DNA from: Chelatococcus sp. HY11
GTDB lineage: Bacteria; Pseudomonadota; Alphaproteobacteria; Rhizobiales; Beijerinckiaceae
Direction: 5' to 3'
Assembly: GCF_018398335.1 (NCBI RefSeq)
Contig: NZ_JAHBRX010000002.1
Span: 1,856,237-1,920,236 of the forward strand
Length of the DNA stretch: 64,000 nt
Below the pieces are notes generated by a model, which was given only the letters and a program-made list of their open reading frames with translations, had not been told where the DNA came from and made no database searches. Shown here in pieces: positions 8,978 through 17,786 of this stretch (positions within the stretch are counted from its first letter, which is position 1; every line of letters starts with the position of its first letter). Made by a program: the position numbers and the translations under genes.

Positions 8978-11826
8978 CAACACCGTCGGCAGACCAGCCG
9001 TTGCCCACCTCGAATCCTGTCGTCCGCCTGAACGCCGTCAGTCTCGCCTATGGCAAGGTGCTCGCGTTGAAGAATGTGACGTTGGACGTGCCCGCCGGCC
9101 GCATGATCGGTTTGATCGGGCCGGACGGCGTGGGCAAGTCGAGCCTGCTGTCTCTCGTTGCCGGCGCGCGTGCCGTGCAGCAAGGCTCCGTGCATGTGCT
9201 CGGCGGTGATATCGCCGACGCCGCGCACCGGCTGGCTACCTGCCCGCGCATTGCCTATATGCCGCAAGGGCTCGGCAAGAACCTTTATCCAACCCTCTCT
9301 GTCTTCGAGAATATCGATTTCTTCGGTCGCCTCTTCGGCCATGGGCGGCAGGAACGCGAACGGCGCATTGGCGAGCTTCTTCAGCGCACGGGCATGGAGA
9401 AATTCGCCCACCGGCCCGCCGGCAAATTGTCCGGCGGCATGAAGCAGAAGACAAGCCTGTGCTGCTCGCTCATCCATGATCCTGATCTTCTGATCCTCGA
9501 TGAGCCGACAACGGGTGTGGATCCGTTGTCGCGGCGGCAGTTCTGGGAACTGATCGACGATATCAGACGTGACAGGCCCGGCATGAGCGTCATCGTCGCC
9601 ACCGCCTATATGGAGGAGGCCGCGCGCTTCGACTGGCTCGTCGCGATGAACGCGGGAGAGGTGCTGGCCACCGGCTCCCCCGCGAAACTCCTGGAACAGA
9701 CGGGAACGGCCAATCTCGACGCGGCCTTTATCGCACTTTTGCCGGAGGATGAGCGGCGCGATCACAAGGCGGTGGTGATCCCGCCGCGCGCCGACGGCGC
9801 GGAAGCAGAGGTCGCCATCGAGGCCGAGCATGTCACCGTCCGCTTCGGTGACTTCACGGCCGTCAACAACGTGAGCTTCCGTATTCCGCGCGGTGAGATC
9901 TTCGGCTTCCTCGGCTCGAATGGTTGCGGCAAGACCACGACCATGAAAGTCCTCACGGGACTACTGCCCGCGAGCGATGGCACGGCGCGGTTGTTTGGTC
10001 GGGAGGTCGATCCCCGGGATATCGAGGTGCGCCGGCGTGTCGGTTACATGTCGCAGGCCTTCTCGCTCTACACGGAATTGACGGTCCGGCAGAACCTCGA
10101 GCTCCATGCCCGCCTGTTCAACCTGCCCGAGGCCGACATTCCCGGCCGCATCGCGGACATGACGCGACGTTTCGATCTCGAGGATGTGCTCGAGAGCTTG
10201 CCGGATGCCCTGCCGCTTGGCATACGCCAGCGGTTGTCGCTGGCGGTGGCGCTCATTCATTCGCCGGACATCCTTATCCTCGACGAGCCGACCTCCGGCG
10301 TTGATCCGGTGGCGCGCGACGGCTTCTGGCAGATCCTGTCCGACCTCTCGCGCAGGGATAACGTCACGATCTTCGTGTCGACCCACTTTATGAACGAGGC
10401 CGAGCTGTGCGACCGCATCTCGCTGATGCATGCCGGCAAGGTGCTGATCAGCGACACGCCAAAGGCCATCGTGGAGAAGCGTTCCGCAGCGACGCTCGAG
10501 GAGGCTTTCGTCGGCTATCTCGAAGATGCCATCAAAGACGCATCGGCCCAGGATGCGTCGCCCCAGGTTGCATCGCCCAAACACGCAGTGCCCACGCCTG
10601 CCACAGGAACGCGGCCGGATACGGCATCCGCGACCGCGGTGGAAGCCGCGCCCGTCGAGCCGCGGGAGGGGAAGCCCGCCGGGGAAGCCAGACGTCGCTT
10701 CTTCGACATTCGCCGTATGTTCGCCTACAGCGAGCGCGAGACGCTGGAACTGCGGCGCGATCCGATCCGCGCGACGCTGGCCATCCTGGGCTCCGTCCTG
10801 CTGATGTTCGTGATCGGCTATGGCATCAACATGGATGTCGAGGACCTGACCTTCGCGGTCCTCGACCGTGACGACACGACGGTCAGCCGCGACTACGTCC
10901 AGCAGATCGCAGGCTCGCGCTACTTTATCGAACAGCCGCCGATCACGAATTACGAGGATCTCGACCGGCGCATGGCGAGCGGCGAAATCAGCCTGGCCAT
11001 CGAGATTCCCCCCGGCTTCGGTCGTGATGTCGCACGCGGCCGCGCCGTCGAGGTGGGCGCCTGGATCGATGGCGCCATGCCGCAGCGCGCCGAGACCGTG
11101 CGTGGCTATGTGCAGGGCATGCATCAGACCTGGCTGACCCAGAAGGCACGGGAGCTTTATGGCAATGCCGCCACGATCGGCAATTTCCAGCTTGAAATAC
11201 GCTACCGATACAATCCGGACGTCCAGAGCCTGGTCGCGATGGTGCCCGCGGTCATCCCGCTCCTTCTTCTGATGATCCCCGCGATGCTCGCCGTCCTTAG
11301 CGTCGTGCGGGAGAAGGAACTCGGTTCCATCATCAACTTCTACGTGACGCCGGTTACAAAAATGGAGTTCCTGCTTGGCAAGCAGCTTCCTTATATCGGG
11401 CTGGCGATGCTGAACTTCCTGATGCTGACAGCTTTCGCGGTCTTTGTGTTCCGGGTGCCGTTCACTGGCAGCTTCCTCACCTATACTATGGCGGCTCTCC
11501 TGTATGTCATCTTCACGACCGGCATGGGCCTCGTGATGTCGACATTCATGAGCAGCCAGATCGCCGCGATCTTCGGCACGGCTATCATCACGCTCATCCC
11601 GGCCGTCCAGTATTCAGGCATGATCGATCCGGTGTCGTCGCTTGAGGGGGCGGGGGCCTTCATCGGACGGATTTATCCGACGACCTATTTCATGACGATT
11701 TCGCGCGGCACCTTCTCAAAGGGGCTCGATTTCAGCGATCTCGCGAGTTCCTTCGTGCCACTTATGATCGCCGTGCCTGTCATGTTCGGCCTCGGGACGC
11801 TGCTTCTCAAGAAACAGGCGAGTTGA
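8974..11826 (+). CDS. Fused ABC exporter: two ATPase domains plus ABC-2 permease (RbbA/YhiH-like)
   Basis: A 950-residue protein with three modules. The first ATPase has GPDGVGKSS (Walker A), LSGGMKQK (signature) and [12 protein letters not shown] (Walker B). The second has GSNGCGKTT and [12 protein letters not shown] but a degenerate signature, LPLGIRQ. A linker rich in Ala, Pro and Ser (about 525-580) leads to an ABC-2 type membrane domain with an N-terminal TM, a large periplasmic loop and about five C-terminal TMs. This is the domain order of RbbA/YhiH proteins, which are named after a ribosome-associated ATPase but usually lie with HlyD and permease genes, suggesting export. The start overlaps the adaptor's stop codon. 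Substrate unknown; drugs or cell-envelope compounds are possible. Confidence 0.85.
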   Translation: MTTPSADQPLPTSNPVVRLNAVSLAYGKVLALKNVTLDVPAGRMIGLIGPDGVGKSSLLSLVAGARAVQQGSVHVLGGDIADAAHRLATCPRIAYMPQGLGKNLYPTLSVFENIDFFGRLFGHGRQERERRIGELLQRTGMEKFAHRPAGKLSGGMKQKTSLCCSLIHDPDLLILDEPTTGVDPLSRRQFWELIDDIRRDRPGMSVIVATAYMEEAARFDWLVAMNAGEVLATGSPAKLLEQTGTANLDAAFIALLPEDERRDHKAVVIPPRADGAEAEVAIEAEHVTVRFGDFTAVNNVSFRIPRGEIFGFLGSNGCGKTTTMKVLTGLLPASDGTARLFGREVDPRDIEVRRRVGYMSQAFSLYTELTVRQNLELHARLFNLPEADIPGRIADMTRRFDLEDVLESLPDALPLGIRQRLSLAVALIHSPDILILDEPTSGVDPVARDGFWQILSDLSRRDNVTIFVSTHFMNEAELCDRISLMHAGKVLISDTPKAIVEKRSAATLEEAFVGYLEDAIKDASAQDASPQVASPKHAVPTPATGTRPDTASATAVEAAPVEPREGKPAGEARRRFFDIRRMFAYSERETLELRRDPIRATLAILGSVLLMFVIGYGINMDVEDLTFAVLDRDDTTVSRDYVQQIAGSRYFIEQPPITNYEDLDRRMASGEISLAIEIPPGFGRDVARGRAVEVGAWIDGAMPQRAETVRGYVQGMHQTWLTQKARELYGNAATIGNFQLEIRYRYNPDVQSLVAMVPAVIPLLLLMIPAMLAVLSVVREKELGSIINFYVTPVTKMEFLLGKQLPYIGLAMLNFLMLTAFAVFVFRVPFTGSFLTYTMAALLYVIFTTGMGLVMSTFMSSQIAAIFGTAIITLIPAVQYSGMIDPVSSLEGAGAFIGRIYPTTYFMTISRGTFSKGLDFSDLASSFVPLMIAVPVMFGLGTLLLKKQAS

Positions 11827-11828
11827 CC

Positions 11829-12941
11829 ATGCGGCTCGCGAATGTATTCAATCTCGGTATAAAGGAGCTCCGGGGGCTGGTCCGCGACCCCATGCTCCTA
11901 ATCCTGATCGTCTATTCGTTCACGCTCGCCGTCTATACGGCCGCCACGGCGATGCCGGAAACGCTCAATCGCGCCGCGATCGCGGTGGTCGACGAGGATC
12001 AGTCACCCGTTTCATCCCGAATCCTGACAGCGTTCTATCCTCCCTATTTCGTCGTGCCTCGAGTGATCAGCCCTCATGAGATGGACGCGCGGATGGACGC
12101 GGGGCTCGATACCTTCGCCATCGATATTCCGCCCAATTTCCAGCGCGATCTCCTCGCCGGTCGCTCCCCGACCATACAGCTCAATATCGATGCGACGCGG
12201 ATGTCCCAGGCCTTCACGGGCGGCGGCTATATCCAGACGATCGTATCTGGGGAGGTTACAGAGTTTCTCAACCGTCATCGCGGCGAGGTTGACGTACCTG
12301 TCGCGCTCGCCTTGCGCGCGCGCTTCAATCCCCAGCTCTATAGAGGCTGGTTCGGTGCCATCAATAACATCATCTCATCGATCACGATGCTCTCCATCGT
12401 TCTGACGGGAGCCGCGCTGATCCGTGAGCGTGAGCACGGCACGATCGAGCATCTTCTGGTGATGCCGGTCACAGCCACCGAGATCATGGTGAGCAAGATC
12501 TGGTCCATGGGGCTTGTCGTCCTGCTTGCATCCAGCCTGTCCATCATCTTCATTGTCCAGGGCATTCTCGCCGTGCCGATCCAGGGCTCCGTCGCGCTCT
12601 TTTTGGCGGGCACGGCGCTGCAACTCTTCGCCACCACATCGATGGGGATTTTTCTCGCGACCGTCGCTGGATCTATGCCGCAGTTCGGCTTGCTGCTGAT
12701 GCTCGTTCTGCTGCCGCTGCAGGTCCTGTCGGGGGGGATGACGCCGCGGGAAAGCATGCCGGAGGTCATCCAGACGATCATGCTGGCTGCGCCCAACACG
12801 CATTTCGTGATGCTGGCGCAGGCCGTCTTGTTCAGGGGCGCGGGCTTGTCGGTGGTCTGGCCACAATTCGCGGCCCTGGCTCTGATTGGCGGGGTTCTCT
12901 TTTTCCTCGCGCTGCGCCGTTTTCGCCGCTTCCTGCGCTGA
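11829..12941 (+). CDS. ABC-2 type permease (YhhJ/YbhR-like)
   Basis: Second membrane subunit of the same exporter; 370 residues. One TM near residues 22-42 is followed by a large periplasmic domain (about 45-165), then five or six hydrophobic segments, the topology of ABC-2 permeases. REHGTIEHLLVMPV is the conserved cytoplasmic loop of this family. The ATG at 11829 lies two bases after the preceding stop codon, so coupling is likely. The three genes form a complete inner-membrane and periplasmic exporter, with homologous membrane halves in this protein and in the fused one. Confidence 0.85.
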   Translation: MRLANVFNLGIKELRGLVRDPMLLILIVYSFTLAVYTAATAMPETLNRAAIAVVDEDQSPVSSRILTAFYPPYFVVPRVISPHEMDARMDAGLDTFAIDIPPNFQRDLLAGRSPTIQLNIDATRMSQAFTGGGYIQTIVSGEVTEFLNRHRGEVDVPVALALRARFNPQLYRGWFGAINNIISSITMLSIVLTGAALIREREHGTIEHLLVMPVTATEIMVSKIWSMGLVVLLASSLSIIFIVQGILAVPIQGSVALFLAGTALQLFATTSMGIFLATVAGSMPQFGLLLMLVLLPLQVLSGGMTPRESMPEVIQTIMLAAPNTHFVMLAQAVLFRGAGLSVVWPQFAALALIGGVLFFLALRRFRRFLR

Positions 12942-13051
12942 TCGCGCCGCGAAGTTTGATCTCAAAGGCTATCAATCGCCCGGAAACGGTAAGATTTCAC
13001 TCACGTGCCGACTAGCCTGTGTTGTGTGAAGACGCTTGAGGTCCGGTTGGC

Positions 13052-13525
13052 CTAGGACGTTCCGGCGCTGGCAAGGGATATGGCGGTGGTCGATTTCAGC
13101 TCTTCCATAGCGAACATGGATGTGACGTCACTCAGCTCAATCCGCGAGATCAATTTCTTGTAGAGCGCGTCATAGGCACTGATATCGGCAATATAGGCCT
13201 TGAGCAGATAGTCGATATCACCGCTCATACGGTAGAAATCGATGATCTCCGGCAGTTCACGGACGGCATCGTGAAACTGTTCAAGCCATTTGAGCGAATG
13301 GACGTTGGTCTTGACGGCGATGAACACCGTGACGCCGACGCCAAGCTGCTTGCGGTCCAGCAGCGCCACACGCTTGCGGATGATGCCGCTCGCCTCGAGC
13401 TTTTGGATACGTCGCCAGCATGGCGTCTGCGACAGCCCGACCTGCGCGGCGATCTCCGCGAGGGGCAGGCTCGCATCGTCCTGCAGCAAGGCCAGAATCT
13501 TCCGGTCGAAGGCGTCGAGTTTCAT
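13052..13525 (-). CDS. Lrp/AsnC family transcriptional regulator
   Basis: A 157-residue regulator. The N-terminal helix-turn-helix (AEIAAQVGLSQTPCWRRIQKL, about 22-42) and the C-terminal RAM/ligand domain (GVTVFIAVKT, MSGDIDYLLK) follow the Lrp plan. The ATG at 13525 (MKLDAFDRKIL) fits the usual Lrp N-terminus; an upstream in-frame start would add 17 odd residues. It is transcribed away from the cysteine dioxygenase gene at 13710 and probably regulates it and itself in response to a sulfur or other amino acid; this is inferred from the layout. Confidence 0.88.
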   Translation of the reverse strand: MKLDAFDRKILALLQDDASLPLAEIAAQVGLSQTPCWRRIQKLEASGIIRKRVALLDRKQLGVGVTVFIAVKTNVHSLKWLEQFHDAVRELPEIIDFYRMSGDIDYLLKAYIADISAYDALYKKLISRIELSDVTSMFAMEELKSTTAISLASAGTS

Positions 13526-13591
13526 GCGCGGCAGTATGGTTGGATGAAACCCTGTGTCAATGCGCTTGGTTAGCACGCAAAATCATTCTCG

Positions 13592-13606
13592 ATTCACGTC
13601 ATGAAT
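13592..13606. promoter_or_regulatory. Candidate Lrp operator in the divergent promoter region
   Basis: ATTCA (13592-13596) and TGAAT (13602-13606) form an inverted repeat with a 5-base spacer, in an AT-richer stretch between the Lrp-type gene and the cysteine dioxygenase gene. Its position between divergent genes fits an Lrp site. No footprint is known for this pair. Confidence 0.35.
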
Positions 13607-13709
13607 GGAAAAAAATTCTCCAGGCGCTGAGATCGCGGGCCAAACTCGCAAACCTATTTCCCGGGCTAGGACGTAGAATTCTCTCGTGGTGCCGGAGAGA
13701 GGAGCTGTC

Positions 13710-14234
13710 ATGCAGGGACTGTTGATCAACGAGATGCGCGGCAGCGCGCTCCTGCGTGGTCTGCACACCGACTCCGATACGCTGTCGCGGGATTATCTCA
13801 AGGCAGCGCGGCGGGTTCTTGAGGATCTCGTCGCGCAGCCCGCTCCATTCGCGGGGTTGTCCTTGCAGCGGAAGCCCGGCGGCTATGCCCGCAACCTGCT
13901 GGCCGGCGATGCACAGGTCAGCATCTGGGCGATGGTCTGGAGCCCCGGCTGCGCGACATCCATCCATGATCACCATTGTTCCTGCTGCTTCGGGGTTGTG
14001 AGCGGCGTTGTACGCGAGACCTGGTACCGCGCCATCACTGCGACGCAGGCGGTGCCGGCCGAGGTGCATGACCGCGCGCCCGGCTATGTCGCCTGCATGT
14101 TGCCGTCAGGGCCGAATATCCACCGTATGGAGAACTGCGGTGACAGCGAGGCGATTTCCATCCACATCTACGGTTTCGATCATCAGATGCACGCCTCGTC
14201 CATTGAAACGGAATACACGGTCGCCAAGCTCTGA
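13710..14234 (+). CDS. Cysteine dioxygenase family protein
   Basis: A 174-residue cupin-type thiol dioxygenase. Iron-binding histidines are visible in IHDHHCSCC (about residues 90-98) and IHRMEN (about 138-143), the pattern of cysteine dioxygenases that turn cysteine into cysteine sulfinate with oxygen. Some bacterial relatives act on 3-mercaptopropionate instead, so the exact thiol is open. The ATG at 13710 follows a strong GAGAGGAG site. The divergent Lrp-type gene is probably its regulator. An RraA-like gene follows 72 bases later and may be cotranscribed. Confidence 0.78.
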   Translation: MQGLLINEMRGSALLRGLHTDSDTLSRDYLKAARRVLEDLVAQPAPFAGLSLQRKPGGYARNLLAGDAQVSIWAMVWSPGCATSIHDHHCSCCFGVVSGVVRETWYRAITATQAVPAEVHDRAPGYVACMLPSGPNIHRMENCGDSEAISIHIYGFDHQMHASSIETEYTVAKL

Positions 14235-14306
14235 GCACGCGGCCCTTGTCCCACGCCGCCGCGCGACGTAGTCATACGTCACCCAATTCTGGCGAGGACA
14301 AGTTCA

Positions 14307-15014
14307 ATGGCGCTTTCCCCCGATCTGCGCGCGACGCTCGAAGGCGTCTCCACCGCGACGCTGACGACCGTGTTGCTGAAGAAGGGATTGCGTAACGTCT
14401 GGATCCGCGGCGCCAAGCCGCTGCGGGCAGGCCAGGGCAAATTCGTCGGCCCCGCCTTCACCCTTCGCTTCGTGCCGGCACGCGAGGATCTGGCTACCCC
14501 AGCGTCCTGGGCCTCGCCGATCTCGACGCGCGCTGCCATCGAAGCCATGCCAGAAGGCGTCATTGCCGTCGTCGATGCGATGGGCGTGACAGACGCCGGC
14601 ATCTTCGGCGACATTCTCTGCGCGCGCATGGCTAAGCGCGGCGTGGCCGCCCTCATCACCGATGGCGTGGTTCGCGACATCGCCGGCGTCGAGACCTCGG
14701 GCCTTCCCGTCTGGTGCCAGGGCGTCGCGGCGCCACCGTCCGTGGCCGGGCTCACTTTTGTCGGCTGGCAGGAGCCCGTGGCCTGCGGTGGCGTCGCCAT
14801 CTTCCCCGATGACGTCATCGTGGTCGACGATGACGGTGCCGTCGTCATTCCCGCCGCGCTCATGGAGGCGGTTGCTGCCGAGGCGGTCGATCAGGAGCGC
14901 ATGGAAGCCTGGATCATGCAGGAGGTGGATCGCGGCCTGGCGCTGCCCGGCCTCTATCCCATGAATGATGAGACCAAGCAGCGCTATCAGCAATTCCTGA
15001 AGAACAACCCCTGA
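14307..15014 (+). CDS. RraA-like protein (HMG/CHA aldolase or RraA family)
   Basis: A 235-residue protein of the RraA / 4-hydroxy-4-methyl-2-oxoglutarate aldolase fold. The family's active-site signature is present: GDILCARMAKRG followed by LITDGVVRD, with the Arg-Asp pair that characterises aldolase and oxaloacetate-decarboxylase members. Later VDDDGAVVIPA is also typical. True RNase E inhibitors of the RraA type are about 160 residues, so this longer form is more likely an aldolase or decarboxylase. Its substrate cannot be told; the gene lies between cysteine dioxygenase and an exonuclease, which gives no pathway clue. Confidence 0.7.
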   Translation: MALSPDLRATLEGVSTATLTTVLLKKGLRNVWIRGAKPLRAGQGKFVGPAFTLRFVPAREDLATPASWASPISTRAAIEAMPEGVIAVVDAMGVTDAGIFGDILCARMAKRGVAALITDGVVRDIAGVETSGLPVWCQGVAAPPSVAGLTFVGWQEPVACGGVAIFPDDVIVVDDDGAVVIPAALMEAVAAEAVDQERMEAWIMQEVDRGLALPGLYPMNDETKQRYQQFLKNNP

Positions 15015-15024
15015 CCCGCCGAGA

Positions 15025-16062
15025 TCATCGCGCGGACTTGAAGCGCTCGAGGGCGGTAATGCGGTCAACACGCGGCTCGGCATCGCGCTGGTAGATGTCG
15101 GTCCGCAGGAATTGCAGTTCAGCCTCGAGGGTCTCCTCGGTTGTCTCGACCCACCAGGATTTGGGACGCCCATCGGAGCCGTCGTTCCAACGATAGCCGC
15201 GTCCCTTCAGCACGTCCTTCATGTCGAAGGGGCTGTGTTCGGCCCAGATGCGGTAGCGGGCGCGGCGGGCGCTGGCGAGAAGTCGTGGAAAGGCCGATCC
15301 GCTCCCCTCCTTAAGGGGTGCTCCAAGCACTTCGAGCAAGGCGTGGCAGTCGTCCACCGCGCGATGGCCATTGTGGAACCAGCCGGACTGGCCGACGAGA
15401 TAACCGAGCTTGACGCCCTCGAACCCAAGGCTAGCCCAGTCGATTTCCGAGGCTGAGCAGGCCCAGGCCTTGACGTCGAAGCCGCGCGTCAGCTTCTCGC
15501 AGAACGGCCGGTCGAAGCGGGCGTTGTGGGCGATGACAAGAGATGCCGGCTCGATGAACCGGGTGATGGCATCAAGGTCGAGAACCTTGCCCGCGACCAT
15601 CTCCGGCGTGATCCCGGTAATGCGCACGCTCTCGGCGCTGATGGGGATGCTCGGCTCGCGCAATTCGCTGAATGTGGCGATCACGTCGCCGAAGCCGCCA
15701 TCGTCCTTGTAGGTGACGGCGACCATGCCGAGTTCGATCACCTCATCCCTGGTGTGATCGAGGCCTGTCGTCTCCACATCGACGATGACCGCGACCTTCT
15801 CATCCGGCAGGGGCGCGCGGGCGACGACTGGCCGGAACTGTAGCTGACGCAGGATGCGATAGCGGCCGGACCGTTCCAGTTCGCAAGCCCAGGCTTCCTG
15901 CTGCGCGTCGTAGGCGACGACCGGAAGACGGCCGACAGCCGGCGGGGCAGCAACTGCTTTGGTGCGTGCCCTGCGGCGCGGTTTCTCCCGCGCTTCCGCT
16001 TCCAGCGGGTCTGGTTCCCCGTCGAGCAGCGCGAAGAAATTGGGTTGCTGTGCCGATGCCAT
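15025..16062 (-). CDS. 3'-5' exonuclease, DnaQ/DEDDh type
   Basis: A 345-residue exonuclease-domain protein. DEDDh motifs are visible: VDVETTGLD (Exo I, about 92-100), HNARFD (Exo II), and HRAVDDCHALLE (Exo III), which would bind two metals and cut single nucleotides from a 3' end. Extra parts are an N-terminal basic, alanine-rich region and a C-terminal segment with a WVET motif seen in exonucleases of this 'PolC-like' group in alphaproteobacteria. The ATG at 16062 follows GGAGG on the coding strand; longer starts lack one. It is probably a DNA-repair or RNA-trimming enzyme, not the replicative proofreader, as it lacks a polymerase neighbour. Confidence 0.8.
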   Translation of the reverse strand: MASAQQPNFFALLDGEPDPLEAEAREKPRRRARTKAVAAPPAVGRLPVVAYDAQQEAWACELERSGRYRILRQLQFRPVVARAPLPDEKVAVIVDVETTGLDHTRDEVIELGMVAVTYKDDGGFGDVIATFSELREPSIPISAESVRITGITPEMVAGKVLDLDAITRFIEPASLVIAHNARFDRPFCEKLTRGFDVKAWACSASEIDWASLGFEGVKLGYLVGQSGWFHNGHRAVDDCHALLEVLGAPLKEGSGSAFPRLLASARRARYRIWAEHSPFDMKDVLKGRGYRWNDGSDGRPKSWWVETTEETLEAELQFLRTDIYQRDAEPRVDRITALERFKSAR

Positions 16063-16171
16063 CGATCCTCCGGCTGTTGGCAGGATGCTGCGCTCGGTGG
16101 CGGGCGATTCGCAACCGCGGCCACAGCCCAGACATGAGGATCTCACAGCAAATTGGCGGGCTGATGTCCGT

Positions 16172-16600
16172 CTATTCCACCGACGAGAGCAGGATGCTGG
16201 TCTCGCTGTTCAATATTCCGTTGATCGTACGCACCTCGCGGAGCACGCGGTCGAAATCGCTCAGGCTCGATGCGCGGATCTCCGCCACAAGGTCCCAGGC
16301 GCCGTTGGTCGTGTGGAGGGAGTGTAGCTCCGGCAAGCCCCGCAGCTGCTTGATGACTGCTGTGGTCGAGCGGCCGGTGACCTCGATCAGCATGATCGCC
16401 CGGATGGTGTTGGCGTCGTAATCTTGACGGGAGCGGATGGTGAACCCGAGTACCGCGCCGCTTTCGAGCAGCCGGTCAAGGCGGCTTTGCACGGTGGCGC
16501 GCGAGATACCGAGAATCGTCGCGAGCTTCGATATCGGCGCCCGCCCGTCCTCACGCAAGGCGGCGATCAGCTGGCGATCGAGATCATCGAAGATATGCAT
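16172..16600 (-). CDS. Lrp/AsnC family transcriptional regulator
   Basis: A 142-residue Lrp-type regulator with helix-turn-helix SKLATILGISRATVQSRLDR (about 23-42) and a RAM ligand domain. The ATG at 16600 gives the usual Lrp start (MHIFDDLDRQLI). It is divergent from ocd-ctlX-like genes at 16731, and two inverted repeats lie in the 130-base gap. By position it most likely controls that arginine/ornithine breakdown pair, as Lrp-type regulators do for ornithine cyclodeaminase genes in other proteobacteria. The effector (arginine, citrulline or ornithine) is inferred. Confidence 0.88.
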   Translation of the reverse strand: MHIFDDLDRQLIAALREDGRAPISKLATILGISRATVQSRLDRLLESGAVLGFTIRSRQDYDANTIRAIMLIEVTGRSTTAVIKQLRGLPELHSLHTTNGAWDLVAEIRASSLSDFDRVLREVRTINGILNSETSILLSSVE

Positions 16601-16622
16601 CTGTCCACTATGCGCAATCTGA

Positions 16623-16639
16623 TTGAGCAGTTTGCTCAA
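16623..16639. promoter_or_regulatory. Candidate Lrp operator 1 (perfect 7-bp palindrome)
   Basis: TTGAGCA (16623-16629) and TGCTCAA (16633-16639) are perfect inverted repeats with a 3-base spacer. The site lies 23 bases upstream of the Lrp-type gene's ATG, so it could give autorepression. Confidence 0.5.
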
Positions 16640-16658
16640 AATACCGGAGAGATTCGTA

Positions 16659-16678
16659 CAGCTTATCAATTTTAGCTG
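16659..16678. promoter_or_regulatory. Candidate Lrp operator 2
   Basis: CAGCT (16659-16663) and AGCTG (16674-16678) flank the AT-rich core TATCAATTTT. An AT-rich centre between inverted arms is usual for Lrp sites. It lies 53 bases before the ocd-like ATG, with site 1 about 28 bases (near three helical turns) away, which would suit binding by an Lrp oligomer. Confidence 0.42.
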
Positions 16679-16730
16679 CAATTCGCTCGGGATACAATTT
16701 CCGGAATGATATCAGCGCGTGGAGGCGGCT

Positions 16731-17786
16731 ATGGTCCAGTATGTCGGCGTCGACAATATGATCCGGCTGGTCGAGACGATCGGCGTCGAGCCCTTTCTCG
16801 TCGGGCTCGCGGGATATATCGAGGAAGACTTTCGTCGCTGGGCCGCGTTCGAGAAGGCGCCACGGGTCGCCAGCCACTCCCGGGACGGCGTCATCGAGCT
16901 CATGCCCGCCAGTGACGGCGCCCTCTACGGCTTTAAATATGTCAACGGTCACCCGAAGAACACACGGTCCGGCCTGCAGACCGTCACGGCCTTCGGTGTC
17001 CTGTCCGACGTCGCGACCGGCTACCCCAAGCTTCTGTCTGAAATGACCATCACGACCGCCTTGCGGACCGCAGCGACGTCGGCGCTCGCGGCCCGCTATC
17101 TCGCACGCCCGGATGCATCCAGCATGGCGATCATCGGCCTTGGCGCGCAGTCCGAGTTCCAGGCACTCGCCTTCAAGGCCTTGCTGGGCATTCGCAACCT
17201 GCGGATCTTCGACATCGACCCCGCCGCGACCGCCAAGTTCCGCAGCAACCTTTCAGGCTATGGCTTCTCGATCACCAGCGCCGCCAGTGCCGAAGAGGCA
17301 GTGCTCGGCGCCGATATCATCACGACCGTGACCGCGGACAAGCTCAACGCCACTATTCTCAGCGACAACATGGTCGGGGCGGGCGTGCATATCAACGCGG
17401 TTGGCGGAGACTGCCCGGGAAAGACAGAGCTTCATCGCGACATCCTGCTGCGCGCCGATGTCTTCGTCGAATTCCCTGAACAGACACGCATCGAGGGTGA
17501 AATCCAGCAGATGGAGGCTGACTTTCCGGTGACTGAGCTCTGGCGCGTCATTGCCGGCGAAGCGCCCGGACGACGCGCGCCGGAGCAGATTACGCTGTTC
17601 GATTCGGTCGGCTTTGCGACAGAGGATTTTTCCGCGCTGCGCTATTTGCGGGACCGCGTGGCGGGCACGGATTTCTTCGACGAGATCGATCTCGTGACCG
17701 AGCCCGAGGATCCGCGCGATCTCTTCGGACTGATCGCCAGGCACCATGGCGCGGCTGCCATGACTTCGACCGGAGGGGCGCGATGA
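16731..17786 (+). CDS. Ornithine cyclodeaminase family protein
   Basis: A 351-residue member of the ornithine cyclodeaminase / mu-crystallin family; ornithine cyclodeaminase makes proline and ammonia from ornithine with NAD. The early MVQYVGVDNMIRLVETIG and the Rossmann segment IIGLGAQSEFQALAF fit ornithine cyclodeaminase better than the alanine or lysine homologues, and the C-terminal half shows the usual NAVGGDCPGKTEL. The ATG at 16731 follows GGAGG by five bases. The next gene overlaps its stop codon (ATGATGG), so they form one unit: hydrolase makes ornithine, cyclodeaminase converts it to proline. Confidence 0.83.
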   Translation: MVQYVGVDNMIRLVETIGVEPFLVGLAGYIEEDFRRWAAFEKAPRVASHSRDGVIELMPASDGALYGFKYVNGHPKNTRSGLQTVTAFGVLSDVATGYPKLLSEMTITTALRTAATSALAARYLARPDASSMAIIGLGAQSEFQALAFKALLGIRNLRIFDIDPAATAKFRSNLSGYGFSITSAASAEEAVLGADIITTVTADKLNATILSDNMVGAGVHINAVGGDCPGKTELHRDILLRADVFVEFPEQTRIEGEIQQMEADFPVTELWRVIAGEAPGRRAPEQITLFDSVGFATEDFSALRYLRDRVAGTDFFDEIDLVTEPEDPRDLFGLIARHHGAAAMTSTGGAR

